Source of the DNA: Persicaria tinctoria
Lineage: Eukaryota; Streptophyta; Magnoliopsida; Caryophyllales; Polygonaceae
Reading direction: 5' to 3'
Length of the DNA stretch: 64,000 nt
Assembly (NCBI GenBank): GCA_037127255.1
Contig: JBANSL010000017.1
Coordinates: 67,253,857-67,317,856 of the forward strand
The translations under genes were made by a program, and so were the position numbers. The notes beneath the pieces are model-generated. The model worked only from the letters and a program-made list of their open reading frames with translations. It did not search any database and had not been told where the DNA came from. Positions 25,895 through 36,874 of this stretch are shown one piece after another. Position 1 is the first letter of the stretch. Each line of letters starts with the position of its first letter.

Positions 25895-27110
25895 CATATG
25901 ACGAACTCATCAGGTACTCTCTCTTTTATTTCCTTTAAGGGTCATGCACACTCTATTATAGTTGACAATGGTGGTCGCCTCGCTACTTCAGGTATTGGCC
26001 ACGCTACATTACAGACCCCAACCCACCCCCTACACCTTAATAATGTCCTCATTGCCCCAAAGCTTGTCAAAAACCTTATCTCTATCCGTCGATTCACTAC
26101 TGACAATAATGTTTCTCTTATATTTGATCACTTTGGTTTCTCTGTGAAGGATCTTACTACGGGGGTTACTCGCCTGAGATGTAACAGCACCGGGGAGCTC
26201 TATTCTATTTTGTCGCCCTCACCGTCCAGTCAGTCGTGTCCGGTCGCTCTCTCGGCATCGTTGTCATGCACGCCTTGGCCATCCCAGTGCTGCCATTTTA
26301 GATTTCCTTCGTTCTCAGAGTCTTGTCAAATGTAATAAAGATCTTCGCTCTAGTTTATGTTCTTCCTGTCAGTTAGGCAAACATGCAAGACTGCCGTTTT
26401 AGCGGTCTTTGAACTCAACCTTTGCACCTTTTGATATCATTCATAGTGACATTTGGCCCCTCTTGTGCCTAGAAAGGATGATCACAAGTACTACCTTTTA
26501 TTTCTTGATGATTACACTCTTTTTTTTTTATGAGATTTTCCATTGCAATTCAAGTCCCAAGTGTTTCCTATTTTTGTCAAGTTTCATATCTACATTAAAA
26601 CTCAGTTTCACACATCCATCAAATATAATTCTTCCAAAGTGACAATGGTCGTGAATTTGATAACAAGGACTTTCACTCTTTCTTCACCACAAATGGCATC
26701 TCATATCGGCTGTCATGCCCCTATACATCCCAACAAAATGGCAAGGCCGAAAGAATCATTCGAACAATAACAAACATGATGCGCTCTCTCCTTTTTCACG
26801 CATCCATTCCCCTTGCCTATTGGTCTCACGCCTTATCAACGACATGTTATCTCCTCAACATCCTACCTTCTACTACCCTTCAGCATCGCTCACCCACTCA
26901 GGCATTATATTGCACCCCGCCTAGATATGATCACCTTCGTACTTTCGGGTGCTTGTGCTTTCCAAACCAGTCCTCCACCGCCCCCACAAACTTCACCCGC
27001 GCTCCACTCCATGTGTGTTCATCGGGTATTCGTCTGATCATCGCGGTTACCTTTGTCTCGATCTTTAAAGCCATAGGCTTATACTGTCACGTCATGTAAC
27101 CTTTGGTGAG
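25895..27110 (+). pseudogene. Copia protease and integrase, broken
   Basis: The protease-like segment (about 25850-26200) includes TSATSHMT, where the catalytic D-S/T-G-A motif should be; the Asp is lost. The typical block HPLHLNNVLIAPKLVKNLIS follows. The GAG-pre-integrase finger is degraded at 26215-26400 (C-LGKHARLPF). Integrase core: HSDIWP near 26440 (first Asp), DNGREFDN at about 26645 (second Asp) and QQNGKAERIIRT at about 26740 (Glu), then YLLN and GCLCFP. Several frame changes separate these pieces, so no functional enzyme is made. Confidence 0.75.
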
Positions 27111-27281
27111 TCGCGCTTTCCCTTCTCTTCCCCTGCTCTCCCCTCTCCCAAACCTACTGCCTCGCCGTCTGAGTCGGAGTCTCCCTTCCTGCACTTTCTC
27201 CTTGACCAATGCTCTCCTGGTGCTACTGTCTCTCCCCCTACATCGCCCCATCCTTCTCCGCCCCAACACCACCTCCCATAC

Positions 27282-29047
27282 TGTTGTAGGAGAAAATCGA
27301 GTTTAAAATATAAAAATATAAATCAAACCAGACTCTGCCCACGCAAATAATTACAAGACTCCCTCCCGATGTAGCAACAGGAAGTCAGGTTCGATCCTCG
27401 TGGAAGCTGGTTAGCGGATCTCAGGTAGCTGATGTCTCACGTCAAATTTCAACCTCAGGGGAAGTACTCGATATCGACCTAGGGCAGTCGATATCGACCA
27501 GATCCAGTCGATTTTCTGGTTCTACAGAAGGTAGTCGATTTCGACCAGGTCACTCGATATCGACCTAAGTGCTCGATATCGACCAATTTGCTCGATTTCG
27601 ACCTGTTCCTGCAGAAACACAAACAAGCAGGGATCTTTCTAGATCGAGAATTAGAAGTCGATATCGACCAGTATTGGTCGAAATCGAGTGGGAGCAGTAC
27701 ATAAATAAAAGCAAAAGTTCGCAGATTTTGGAATAAACAAGGTAAAAGGAAACTTCCAAGATCGGGGTTTGCAACAACGATAACCAAACATGCATAAGGC
27801 AAGATAAAGAGAAATAATCATGTAATCACATCAAAGGAACAAGCTTTCGCCTTTTCCAACAATTAGACAACTCTTTCAAGAAACCCTAATTGTATCTACC
27901 AATTTTATGTTTATAATCCAAGTTGTTAACCTGAATCTCTATTAAATAGGTAATAAACACATAAAAGGCAGTGGATGATCAAAACACAATAAAAGTCGAA
28001 TCTTTACCTCAAACACGCTTGGCTATCGTCGGGCTCACCCCGACCCTAGAAGTAGGTGGACTACTCGCTCTTCATCATAGGAAAAGACGTCAATAATAAA
28101 AGGGAACTAAATTGCATTAATAAACTAAACAGAGCCTACAACCGATTGAAGCCAAATCCGCTCTCGCAGGACAAAACCACTCTCGGCCTCCACTCTCTCT
28201 CTCCTACTCGCTACCTCTTCTCCTCTCTCTTAGTTGGAATCCACAAAAACTAGCCCCATGGGCTTTATTTATAGACATTAATCCTTGCTAATCAAGGTAA
28301 GGAAATTATATCTTCTACCTAAGGATATAATTCTACATGGAAATAAATAAATCTAATTTAGGTAAATAAGATAAATCCTAAAGGGTAATTAAATGTTCCA
28401 CCCTTAGGATAAATAAAAAGATAAAATATCTCTCAAGTCTTCATGAGCAAGAAATCATCCACTCGAAATATCTCTTCACTCGGAATCCGGATAGAGCTCG
28501 GAACCGACCTAGATCCGTCGCTGGAAGTCGGTCGATATCGACCAAAGTGGGTCGATATCGAGTAATTTGCTCAGCTTCTCTTCAGCTCACTCGATCTCGG
28601 CTCTGGTGGGAAATATCGAGCAGTATGTGGTCGATATCGAGTTAAGGGGTCGATATCGACCTGATTTCTTCTGTCTTTTGTGCTGCTGGTCCATATCGAG
28701 TTATCTTGAGATTTTCGACTACCTTCCGGTCGATATCGACCAGTATGGGTCGAAATCAACCGCTACTCAGTATCTCGTTCTGTGCTCATCTTCGCTTGAT
28801 GTCAGGTGCTCTTCCGTTGATTTTCGTGCTCCTTTAGTAGACATCAAGTGTTCTTCCAGTCCTTCTTGGTTTTGCTCCGATTTAGCTCCAAATTCTGCAA
28901 TATTAAACAGAAACTCGTGTAGACCTCTATTTCTCGTAAATAAACATAAGTTACACAAATTTGCTATATTCCCATCCCAAAATGCATAAAATGATGGAAT
29001 AAGGAGCTGAAATAAGTATAAAAACATGGCATAAATTATGGACATCA
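27282..29047 (-). mobile_element. Probable solo LTR rich in TCGATATCGA palindromes
   Basis: Read on the minus strand it begins TGATGTCC and ends CTACAACA (TG..CA). A TATA box TATAAATAAAG lies at 28263-28273 (minus), followed by a purine-rich leader, as in an LTR promoter. About 14 copies or near-copies of GTCGATATCGACC lie in two clusters (27465-27690 and 28525-28770). It interrupts the copia element between integrase and RT. No 5-bp target duplication is seen (CATAC versus CCTGC), which weakens the solo-LTR call. A related copy starts near 63269. Confidence 0.5.
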
Positions 29048-29299
29048 CCTGCCTCCTACCAGACCTCACACCCGTAGCATCTCCGGTGTGTTCAGGACGA
29101 GACAGATTGTCTCAATGCAAGCCTCCCATCGCCCCGCCCTCACCCCATCTCAGCCTTGCCATGCCGCCCCCACACCTCCCCCTTGCCGCGGCCGCAGCAC
29201 CTTGCTTCGCCCGCATCACCTCTCAACCTCGCCCCCACCTTGACCGATGCAACTCTCGCCTCCACCGCGGACTCGCTCTCCCCCGTCCCCACCTCCCAC

Positions 29300-30837
29300 A
29301 AAATAGCCCTCCTCGACCTGAATTGGCAGGCGGCTATGCTCGGCGAATTCAGGGCTCTAACAAGGAATGACACTTGGGTTCTTGTTCCTCGCCCCCCTGA
29401 GGCGAACGTTATTCAATGCATGTGGCTCTTCAGACAAAAGTTCCGCTCTGATGGAACGTTGGAACGTTACAAAGATCATCTTGTGGTTAATGGTCAAGCT
29501 CAGCAGACCGGTATTGATTGTTATGAGACATTCAGCCCCGTGGTCAAGCCTGCCAGTATCCGTGTCGTGCTGATCTTAATTAGCTTTATCGCGACATTGG
29601 GCTATTCATCAGCTGGATGTCAAGAATGCCTTTATGCATGACCATCTGAATGAGACGGTTTATATATTTTAGCCGCCAGGGTTTGTTGCTTCTGATCGTC
29701 CTAATCACGTCTGTCTCTTGAAGCGCTCTCTGTATGGTTTGAAACAGGCCCCTCAAGTGTGGTTCCAGCGCTTTGCATCTCATCTGCTCCGCTTGGGTTT
29801 CGTTGGCAGCCGCTCTGATTCATCTCTCTTTATATATTGCAGAGGCACATACATGGCTTTTCTATTAATTTATGTCGACGACATCATTCTCACCGCCTCC
29901 TCTGATGCCCTCCGGACATCCATCATCGCCCAGTTGAGCTCCGAGTTCGCCATGTCCGATCTTGGGCCATTGGCTTACTTCTTGGGGGTCACCGTGCAGC
30001 GTCATACATCTTGGTTGTTTCTCTCTCAAAGTAAGTATGTTGCAGAAATTGTTGCTCGGGCCAAGATGAGCAACTGCAAGCCTGTCACCACCCCTGTCGA
30101 TTTCTCCAACAAGCTCAGTGCTAACTCTGGTCCTCTGTTTGATGATCCTACACTGTATCGGAGTCTCGTCGGGGCATTACAGTATCTTACGTTCACTCGG
30201 CCAGACATCAGTTATGTCGTTCAGCAGATCTGCCTGTTTATGCATGCGCTTAGGGAGCCGCACTTTCAGGCCTTGAAGCGGATCATTCAGTATATCAGTG
30301 GTACGCTTGATATGGGCACCACGATCTCCCCTTCCTCTCGACATGACCTCATTGCCTACACGGATGCGGATTGGGGTGGGTGTCCTTACACACGCCGCTC
30401 TACGTCTGGCTACCGTGTCTTCCTCAATGACACCCTTGTGTCCTGATCAGGGAAGCGTCAGTCTGTGGTGTCTCGATCCAGCGCGGAGGCTGAGTACAGG
30501 GGTGTCGCCAACGTTGTCTCCGAGTGCTCCTGGCTGCGTAATCTCCTGCTTGAGCTTCGCTGCCCTCTTCAGAAGGCCACCCTGGTCTACACGGACAATG
30601 TTTATGCTGTCTATCTCGCAAGCAACTCGGTCCATCATCAGCGCACGAAGCACATTGAGCTCGATCTCCATTTTGTTCGGGACAAGGTTGCTCTTGGACA
30701 TGTTTGTGTTCTGCATGTTCCATCCTCCTATCAGTACGCTGATATCTTCACAAAGAGTTTACGTCGTCAGTTGTTCCTTGATTTTCGGTTCAGTCTCATT
30801 GTTCGGAAACCTCCACTTTCGACTGCGGGGGTTTGAT
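29300..30837 (+). pseudogene. Copia reverse transcriptase and RNase H, broken
   Basis: The RT begins around WQAAMLGEFRALTRNDTW (about 29320), with the expected WLFRQKF and TFSPVVKP blocks. After a frame change near 29590 come an in-frame TAG (29670-29672, where Gln is usual before PPGF), then KRSLYGLKQAP, LIYVDDIILTA (catalytic YVDD) and YFLGVTV. RNase H follows with YTDADWGG, then TGA at about 30444 in place of Trp (S-W-SGKRQ), SSAEAEYRG, YTDN and RTKHIELDLHF. The 242-codon frame 29718-30446 is the longest surviving piece. The active-site motifs remain but the polyprotein is not continuous. Confidence 0.85.
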
Positions 30838-30941
30838 AGATTACATACTCGCTTGTAATCTATATATATTGACATTATAAGAAATAAAACCTAGGAAGAA
30901 TTTTAAATCGATTGATATCTCTCTACAAAAACTATCTAACA
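30834..30941 (+). repeat. Probable 3' LTR of the copia element
   Basis: A G-rich polypurine tract (GCGGGGG at about 30825-30831) precedes TGATAGATTACATAC. The proposed end is CTATCTAACA, giving a 108-bp TG..CA LTR. There is an ATTACA/TGTAAT hairpin inside. The end is a guess because the matching 5' LTR is missing. Confidence 0.5.
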
Positions 30942-32531
30942 CGCTGACAAACCGTTAAATAGAAATCAAAATGGGAATGATATGGACTCACATAATCAAA
31001 TAACAAAAGAAAACATCATCGGATCAACCAAGTTGTAATTTTTTTTTATTAGCTCCGTATGAGAAGGTTTGTTTTTTTTTTTGAAAAAAATAACGTGATA
31101 TAATATAATATGTTGATTTTCTTATAAGAATTTGAAATGAATTGAAAAAAAAAAGTGTTATTTTTACACAAATTTTAGTATTTTGTTATACATGAAAAAT
31201 GTTTTCTTAAATAAAATATTATTTCTTTTATCATAAAAATAAAATAAAAATAAAATATTATTTCACTTATCAAATTAAACTTTCACACTTCATAACAAAA
31301 ATAAATATTATTTCACTTATCAAATTATACTTTCACTTATCAAATTAAACTTTCACACTTCATAATAGTGTAAATTAAAGTTATATGGATTTTTATATAA
31401 AGAGAAAAATATTAAATGAGTATGATTATTGAAACTACAATAGGATCGGACAAATATTGGACTAATTTTAAATAATAATCCCCAATTTCCAGTTTTGACA
31501 GCTACAAAAATAACAATCAGATTTATATATTTATTTTGGTCATTTAATTTAATTTAATTTATAGATCGGAGCGATCTCTATAAGTCAATTGCGGTAGCAC
31601 GTACATCTAACTAATTAACCTCGATCACGTAGTTGTGAGTTTCAGCCCTACTCGTCTTTCATCTACTCCCTCCCCCACACACCCATTCAACCAGCTTTTG
31701 CCACGTCAATCGGATGATGTCATATTGCCGATTTTTTTTTATTAAGTAAAGATTTTAGATCAGACAAATCTGATTATCGAGAAGCCGACAAATTGAAAGA
31801 CGAAAACTACCGAAACATACAATAAAAATAGAAACCAGGCGCAATGAAGATATCATATTGCTAATATATATATATATATATAAAGAAAAGTTTATTCGCG
31901 TTATTAAGAATTCATTAAGATCGCCTCAAACCCCAATTACCAAATGGTCGCTGAAGATTCTATATTGTGCGTCATTATCCAAAAGAATGCTATAGAGCAG
32001 TGATTCAGCAGGGTTCTAACCTCATCCAAGCTAGCCCTTTTACCTTATCAAAAAAAAAAAATATTATTCCCAATATCTTGTTGATCGTGGTTGGATCCGC
32101 GTTCTCTTTATATGTCACTATCATATTATTCATATACCTTTTCAATTCATGCAACGTTGAAATCTGAACGGTCCGTTGGATGAGTCGAAAAAATATTCGT
32201 GATTTTTTTTTATTACTTTTATATCAAATTAATTAACAATAATATTTAAAAATTTTGTTATAAAAAGATGTTATGGAGATTTGAAAATTTGCACTCTTGA
32301 TTTGTCAATTAAAATACTCATTAAATTAGTTGTTTAAATCTTCTTTTACTGCTAAATACAATAATAATTAAAATAAAACATATGTCCGTTTTTTATTCTA
32401 CATTTTGTAAGACGATTGGTCTATCTACATACCAATATTTCGAAATCTTTTATTAGAATTGGGTGTTTAAGATTTAACCAAATTTACATGGAGTTATTTT
32501 AACAACTCTATGGGATCTCAAGTGCAATAAT
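30942..32531. other. AT-rich stretch without recognised features
   Basis: Poly-A/T runs, a short local duplication (TTTCACTTATCAAATTA, 31261-31345) and a (TA)n run at about 31862-31880. Nothing gene-like. The segment at 31725-31850 has loose similarity to 34375-34500 and might be a retroelement tail. Confidence 0.4.
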
Positions 32532-32539
32532 ACAACAGG

Positions 32540-32974
32540 TAGACCTGTCAAACGGGTCATTCGGGTCGGGTCACTTTGGGTTTCGGGTAAAACGGGTTTC
32601 GGGTATTTTCGGGTTGACTCGAACCCGGGTTTGACCGGGTTTCGGGTCATTTCGGGTCGATTTCGGGTTTGTCAATTTTTTCTTTTTTAAATTAAAAAAA
32701 TCAAGATTTGATAATTTTGTGATTAATTTTAATTATATATAAAAAATTTAAATTATATATAATTATAAATCAATTGGGTCAATCGAATCACCGGGTCAAT
32801 CGGGTAAATCGGGTCAAAATTACCGGATCAATCGGGTCACCGAGTCGAAACCCAGATTACCCGGAAAATTTCGGGTTTTTCGGGTTCGGATCGGAAAAAA
32901 ATTTCGGGTCAAAATTTTCGGGTACAGGTTGGTCGGGTTGGGTCACCGGATCGGGTTGTGTTTTGACAGGTCTA
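32540..32974. mobile_element. Non-autonomous hAT-like element with TCGGGT arrays
   Basis: The ends are TAGACCTGTCAAAC and TTTTGACAGGTCTA, with an exact 8-bp duplication ACAACAGG (32532-32539 and 32975-32982). Both flanks are packed with TCGGGT/ACCCGA words; the centre is AT-rich. No coding sequence. It is closely related to the element at 51151-51558. Confidence 0.9.
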
Positions 32975-33350
32975 ACAACAGGTAATCCTAATAATCTAGC
33001 TAGATCGAATTACTTTCTTTTCAACAGAACAAAAAATGAAAATGAAACCCTAATAAATTAATGATATTCAATGAATATTATTCATGTATATTGTTGTCCT
33101 TAAATAACACAATGTATTATATTTTTGAATAAAAAATGATATAAACTTTAATTTTAAATTATAAAATTGTAACTATGTCCGATCATGTTCCTTATATTAC
33201 TAAAAAAAATTAATATGCTTTCAGAAATTTGTCAAAAAAACACACATTTGAATTGGTCTGTAATTAACAAAAAAGTTGAGTAGAAAAAACGTACGTAAAG
33301 TTAATTAGGGGAATTAGGGTTCTTGACATTTGAGAACTGTCAATACATAT

Positions 33351-33486
33351 AGGACTCTGATGGCGTGTTCGGGAAGCTCGACTTCGAACTGGCGGTGATG
33401 ACGTGTCACTACCCGGCCTCTTGTCAGCTGGCAGCGGCGGCGTTCAAATCTTTCGCCGGCGACTCATATCGTCGCGTGGCCTGCTA
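33351..33486 (+). other. GC-rich exon-like open stretch, unidentified
   Basis: In AT-rich surroundings, about 44 codons are open from after TAG (33348) to TAA (33484-33486), with a GC-rich third-position bias. The translation includes FGKLDFELAVMTCHYPAS. It could be a leftover exon of a host gene or a captured fragment. I do not recognise the protein and there is no clear splice context or start codon. Confidence 0.25.
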
Positions 33487-33680
33487 ATTGACCGCTTCAG
33501 GAGGAACGGGGAGATGATACAATTTCTCGATCGCCTAATTTTACATTTTCTACCTAACTTTTTTTATTAATTACATTTTGAATCCAAAATAATTTTAAAG
33601 TTGACATATCAGCATTTCGCTCATAATTTTGAAACAATATTAATTCCTGTATGAGTATATTTTGTATATATACAAGTATA

Positions 33681-33918
33681 CTACCTTCGTCCGATAATAC
33701 AAACTTTTAAAATTTTGCAAAATTTTTAATAAAACACTTCACTTTTAAGAAAAGATGACACGTACTACACATTTTAACCAATCAAATTCTTTTAAAAAAT
33801 CAACAATATACAAATTAATACAAATCATTATAATCTTCCACCCAGAAACCATAAAAGTCCATCTATTATCGGACGGAAACTCACCTCTAAAAACTCATGT
33901 ATTATTGGACGGATGGAG
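33681..33918. mobile_element. Stowaway-like MITE
   Basis: The ends CTACCTTCGTCCGATAATAC and GTATTATTGGACGGATGGAG form an imperfect inverted repeat (16 of 20). TA flanks it at 33679-33680 and 33919-33920. It is 238 bp and non-coding, typical of plant Stowaway elements. Confidence 0.75.
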
Positions 33919-33920
33919 TA

Positions 33921-34370
33921 TTAATTCAAAATATTTTTCTGGAGGGAGATCTTTAAAAAAATATTGAATCTAATATTAAATTTACTATATATTAGTAAAC
34001 AAATCCAAACTTTGTAGAGAAAGTATACTACGTTATTTAATCACTACGCACGTACTACGTTATTTAATTTATATAATTAGAAGACTAAATAAATACAATT
34101 TAATTTATATATACATATATACTATACTAAATACGAAGAATTTAATTCGAGGAGAGCAGCCTGATGCAAAAAAAAACAAAGAGAAAATTAGCATTTATTT
34201 GTTGCAGTTTTTACATATACAAAATTAAGGTTACTTTCTTTCAAATGGAAACAGGGTACAAATATAATGGAATGACTTATCATGGATTTTAATTAAGGTG
34301 GCTCTTTATTATTTTCCAGTAACCTAGTGATCGATTCTTATATTCTAAAAAAAATCCGGGAAGACTTTAC
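33921..34370. other. AT-rich stretch without recognised features
   Basis: Short tandem-like TACGTTATTTAAT words around 34030-34070 are the only structure seen. Confidence 0.35.
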
Positions 34371-35690
34371 CCTTTTTTTTTTTTTAATAATTAGGCAAGA
34401 ATTCGATTTCAGACAAATCTAAAACTCGAAGGTCGATCAAGTCGGCAGACGAAAAAACCGTCTACAAACGATAACATACAACAATACAAAAAGGTGCAAA
34501 TACAGGCGAGCGCACCCTATAACACAAAACGAAACCAAGCAAATCTAAACAAAAAAGGAAGTGGACGAAGCCAAGCCCTACTCGATCGAAAGCGGAACCG
34601 TAGGTCAGCGATGCATCAGAACCCGATCATCCTGTGGGCAGTGAGGACGAAACTCCAGGGAAGTTGTCAACCCGAGTAGTGGAGACGCCACTGAACACAC
34701 TACCACGACCCCAAGCTATCCCGACTCCGACAGCCAGAGCCAAAACCATTGAAAAGATCGCCAAGTCACGCCACCGCAAAGCCGCAAACCGTGTGAGTAA
34801 AGAGCACCCAAAACCCTTTCGGGATTTAGACAACCCGTTTGGGGGGGGGGGGGGGGGGGAGGAGGCACCATGTCTGTTGACCTGCAACAACCGACAAACG
34901 GGAAGCCATGTTTTTGGCTGCCGCCAACCCACGAATGAGAGGGAAGAGCTTTTGGACGAGCGAGTTTTCCGGCGGCGCCAGTCGGGGCAGGACACCATCA
35001 ACGACAACGAGTACAAGGCCGGACATGTCCGCTTTTTTCAGGCGCAACAGAGGGCAGTCGACGAGGAGCACACATCGAGTTGATCGAGGATGAAACGAGT
35101 TCGGGTTCATTGTTCCTGGAATGGCAAAATCCCCCATAGGGATTCCAATTTGGGGCCCGCCCGAGCGAGAAGAGGTATTAGCACCACTTTGATGCCTTGA
35201 AAGGAGGAAGACGAAGAGCGAACACCCCTCGGAGACGGATTTGGGGCCGGAATTCCAAAAAGAGAAAGCCCTGGACTTGAAATTCGAGGTGAGAACCCCA
35301 AATCAGCCCACAAAGGAGCGCAAGACAGACTCCAAGGAGGGAAGAAGATGAGGTAGGATGGGAGGATGGGTGACCACGACCAATCCGAAGAGAACGCCTG
35401 AGGTTGGAGAGATTGGTAGGGGTGGTGATTTTAGCTAGGACCCCAAACCGGGGGGGGGGGGGGGGGGGTTGTTAACGATGGGAGGACAAGGGCGTGAAGC
35501 GCTCCCGGAACCACCATAGTTGGATGCGGAGCAACGGTTGGCCAGCCCTGGAGGGGGTTTTTTCAGCCCTGGAGGCTCTCGAAAGAGAGTTTTATTCCAT
35601 AGCATATTGCTTAGACTTTCAATCAAGTGTTGTTACTAGGAACCAATTAATTTTTTTTTCCCAATAACCAAATATAGTAAAGCCAATTTG
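34371..35690 (-). other. GC-rich unassigned block with two G19 runs
   Basis: The T-run at its left end (34371-34386) could be the poly-A tail of a minus-strand retroelement. Inside are two homopolymers of exactly 19 G (34841-34859 and 35450-35468). Minus-strand frames (for example 34627-35016 and 35435-35626) are proline-rich and lack known domains. It directly abuts the 3' end of the LINE at 35691, so it may be another retroelement fragment or a captured gene. Confidence 0.35.
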
Positions 35691-35769
35691 TTTTTTTTAA
35701 CCGAAAATAATTTGGCTATATAGCTGGAGAACCCTATAAGTCAAGAGCATCCAGATGAATGAGATTGCG

Positions 35770-36874
35770 ATGTACGGAGTCATTAGAAGCCATTGAATTG
35801 TGGAAGGCAAAGTCCATATGCGATAAACGGTTCGCAACTTGGTTTGCTTCCTTATAGACATGACGAATCTCAATGGAAAGAAAGAAGCCCAACGAGACTT
35901 AGACTGTCAGAGACAATCATTTCAGAGTCCCCAGTAGGCTTCACAAGCACCTTGAAATTGTTTATAATGGTGAGGTTATCATCCTCAATTACAAGGTTGG
36001 TTATGTTGAGTTCCTGTGCTGCTATGATTCCTTTCCAAAGCCCCAAACCCTTCGACCCAGCTATGGATGAAATGGGACAAGGCCAGGATCCAAAGAAAAT
36101 TGGGGTGCCAGTACAATCTCTAATTACAAATCCGTAGGAGCCTTTAGCAGAAGTCGAAAGAGCCCCGTCAAAGTTGAGTTTGTAAGTCCCTGTTTTTGGA
36201 GGTTTCCATTTTATTTGTTTTCTTTTTTGGGATACTGGAGGTTGATTCTATTTTCCCAATTGTGAGTGGTTAGTGAAATCATCGATATTTTTGGAAGAGT
36301 TCCACATGAATATTTGATCTTTAATAAAATATGAAATACACCTTTTGTTCGGCTTTATGTTATCGAAGAGCGCTTTGTTGCGGAAGTACCTAATACACCA
36401 CCACACAAATGCTAATTTAGTAAAGTGATGGATGCCTACATTTTCTTTGATCTCCTAGATGATGAAATTTAGATCAGTTCCCTATATGAAACACCTTTTT
36501 ATTTTAACAAATAACGTTGGATCCATCGTTATTATTGTTTCACGCGTAATGGGACAGCTCCAAAGTAGGTGAGGTAGGTCTTCATAGTTGGAGTCACAAT
36601 GTAGCTAGGCAGTTGGTGGGTATACCCACCAATGTGGACACATCGTTTTTGTGATCTTCTAGAGTAGTGTTTTAACTTTTGGTGGAACATCAAGATTCCG
36701 AATCCACATCATATCAGATATTTGGTGATGTTTCATGTTACTGATCATGTTGATGGCAGATTTGGTAGAGAACCATCCATTCCTGCTCCATTTCCAGTAC
36801 AGTATAACAATATGTATGTTTTTGGGTGTTGGGGTCATTGTTATGGAATCTGTCACTTCCTTAGGTAGAATGTG
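35770..36874 (-). pseudogene. LINE zf-RVT and RNase H region, broken
   Basis: Minus strand. The upstream part (36960-36250, with WRNGWFS-TKSAI and a CPITRE-like segment) matches the zf-RVT region of plant LINEs. The RNase H (about 36210-35775) shows KLNFDGALS (first Asp), then VIRD, and LVIEDDNLTI. The RNase H segment is nearly open, but stops appear towards its C-terminus (DSSCL region). RNase H at the 3' end is usual for the plant L1 clade. Confidence 0.7.

Larger units (their letters stand above)
24830..30941 (+). mobile_element. Degenerate Ty1-copia retrotransposon
   Basis: The order gag, protease, integrase, RT, RNase H is that of Ty1-copia. It keeps a 3' polypurine tract and a short 3' LTR but no visible 5' LTR. 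It is disabled by stops and frameshifts in every domain and interrupted by an LTR-like insert at 27282-29047. Short LTR and gag type suggest an Ale/Retrofit-like lineage (inference). Confidence 0.85.

Noticed and set aside
31725..34500. Related retroelement tails at 31725-31850 and 34375-34500
   Set aside because: Only short shared words (CAGACAAATCT, GACGAAAA) seen by eye; not enough to call a repeat.
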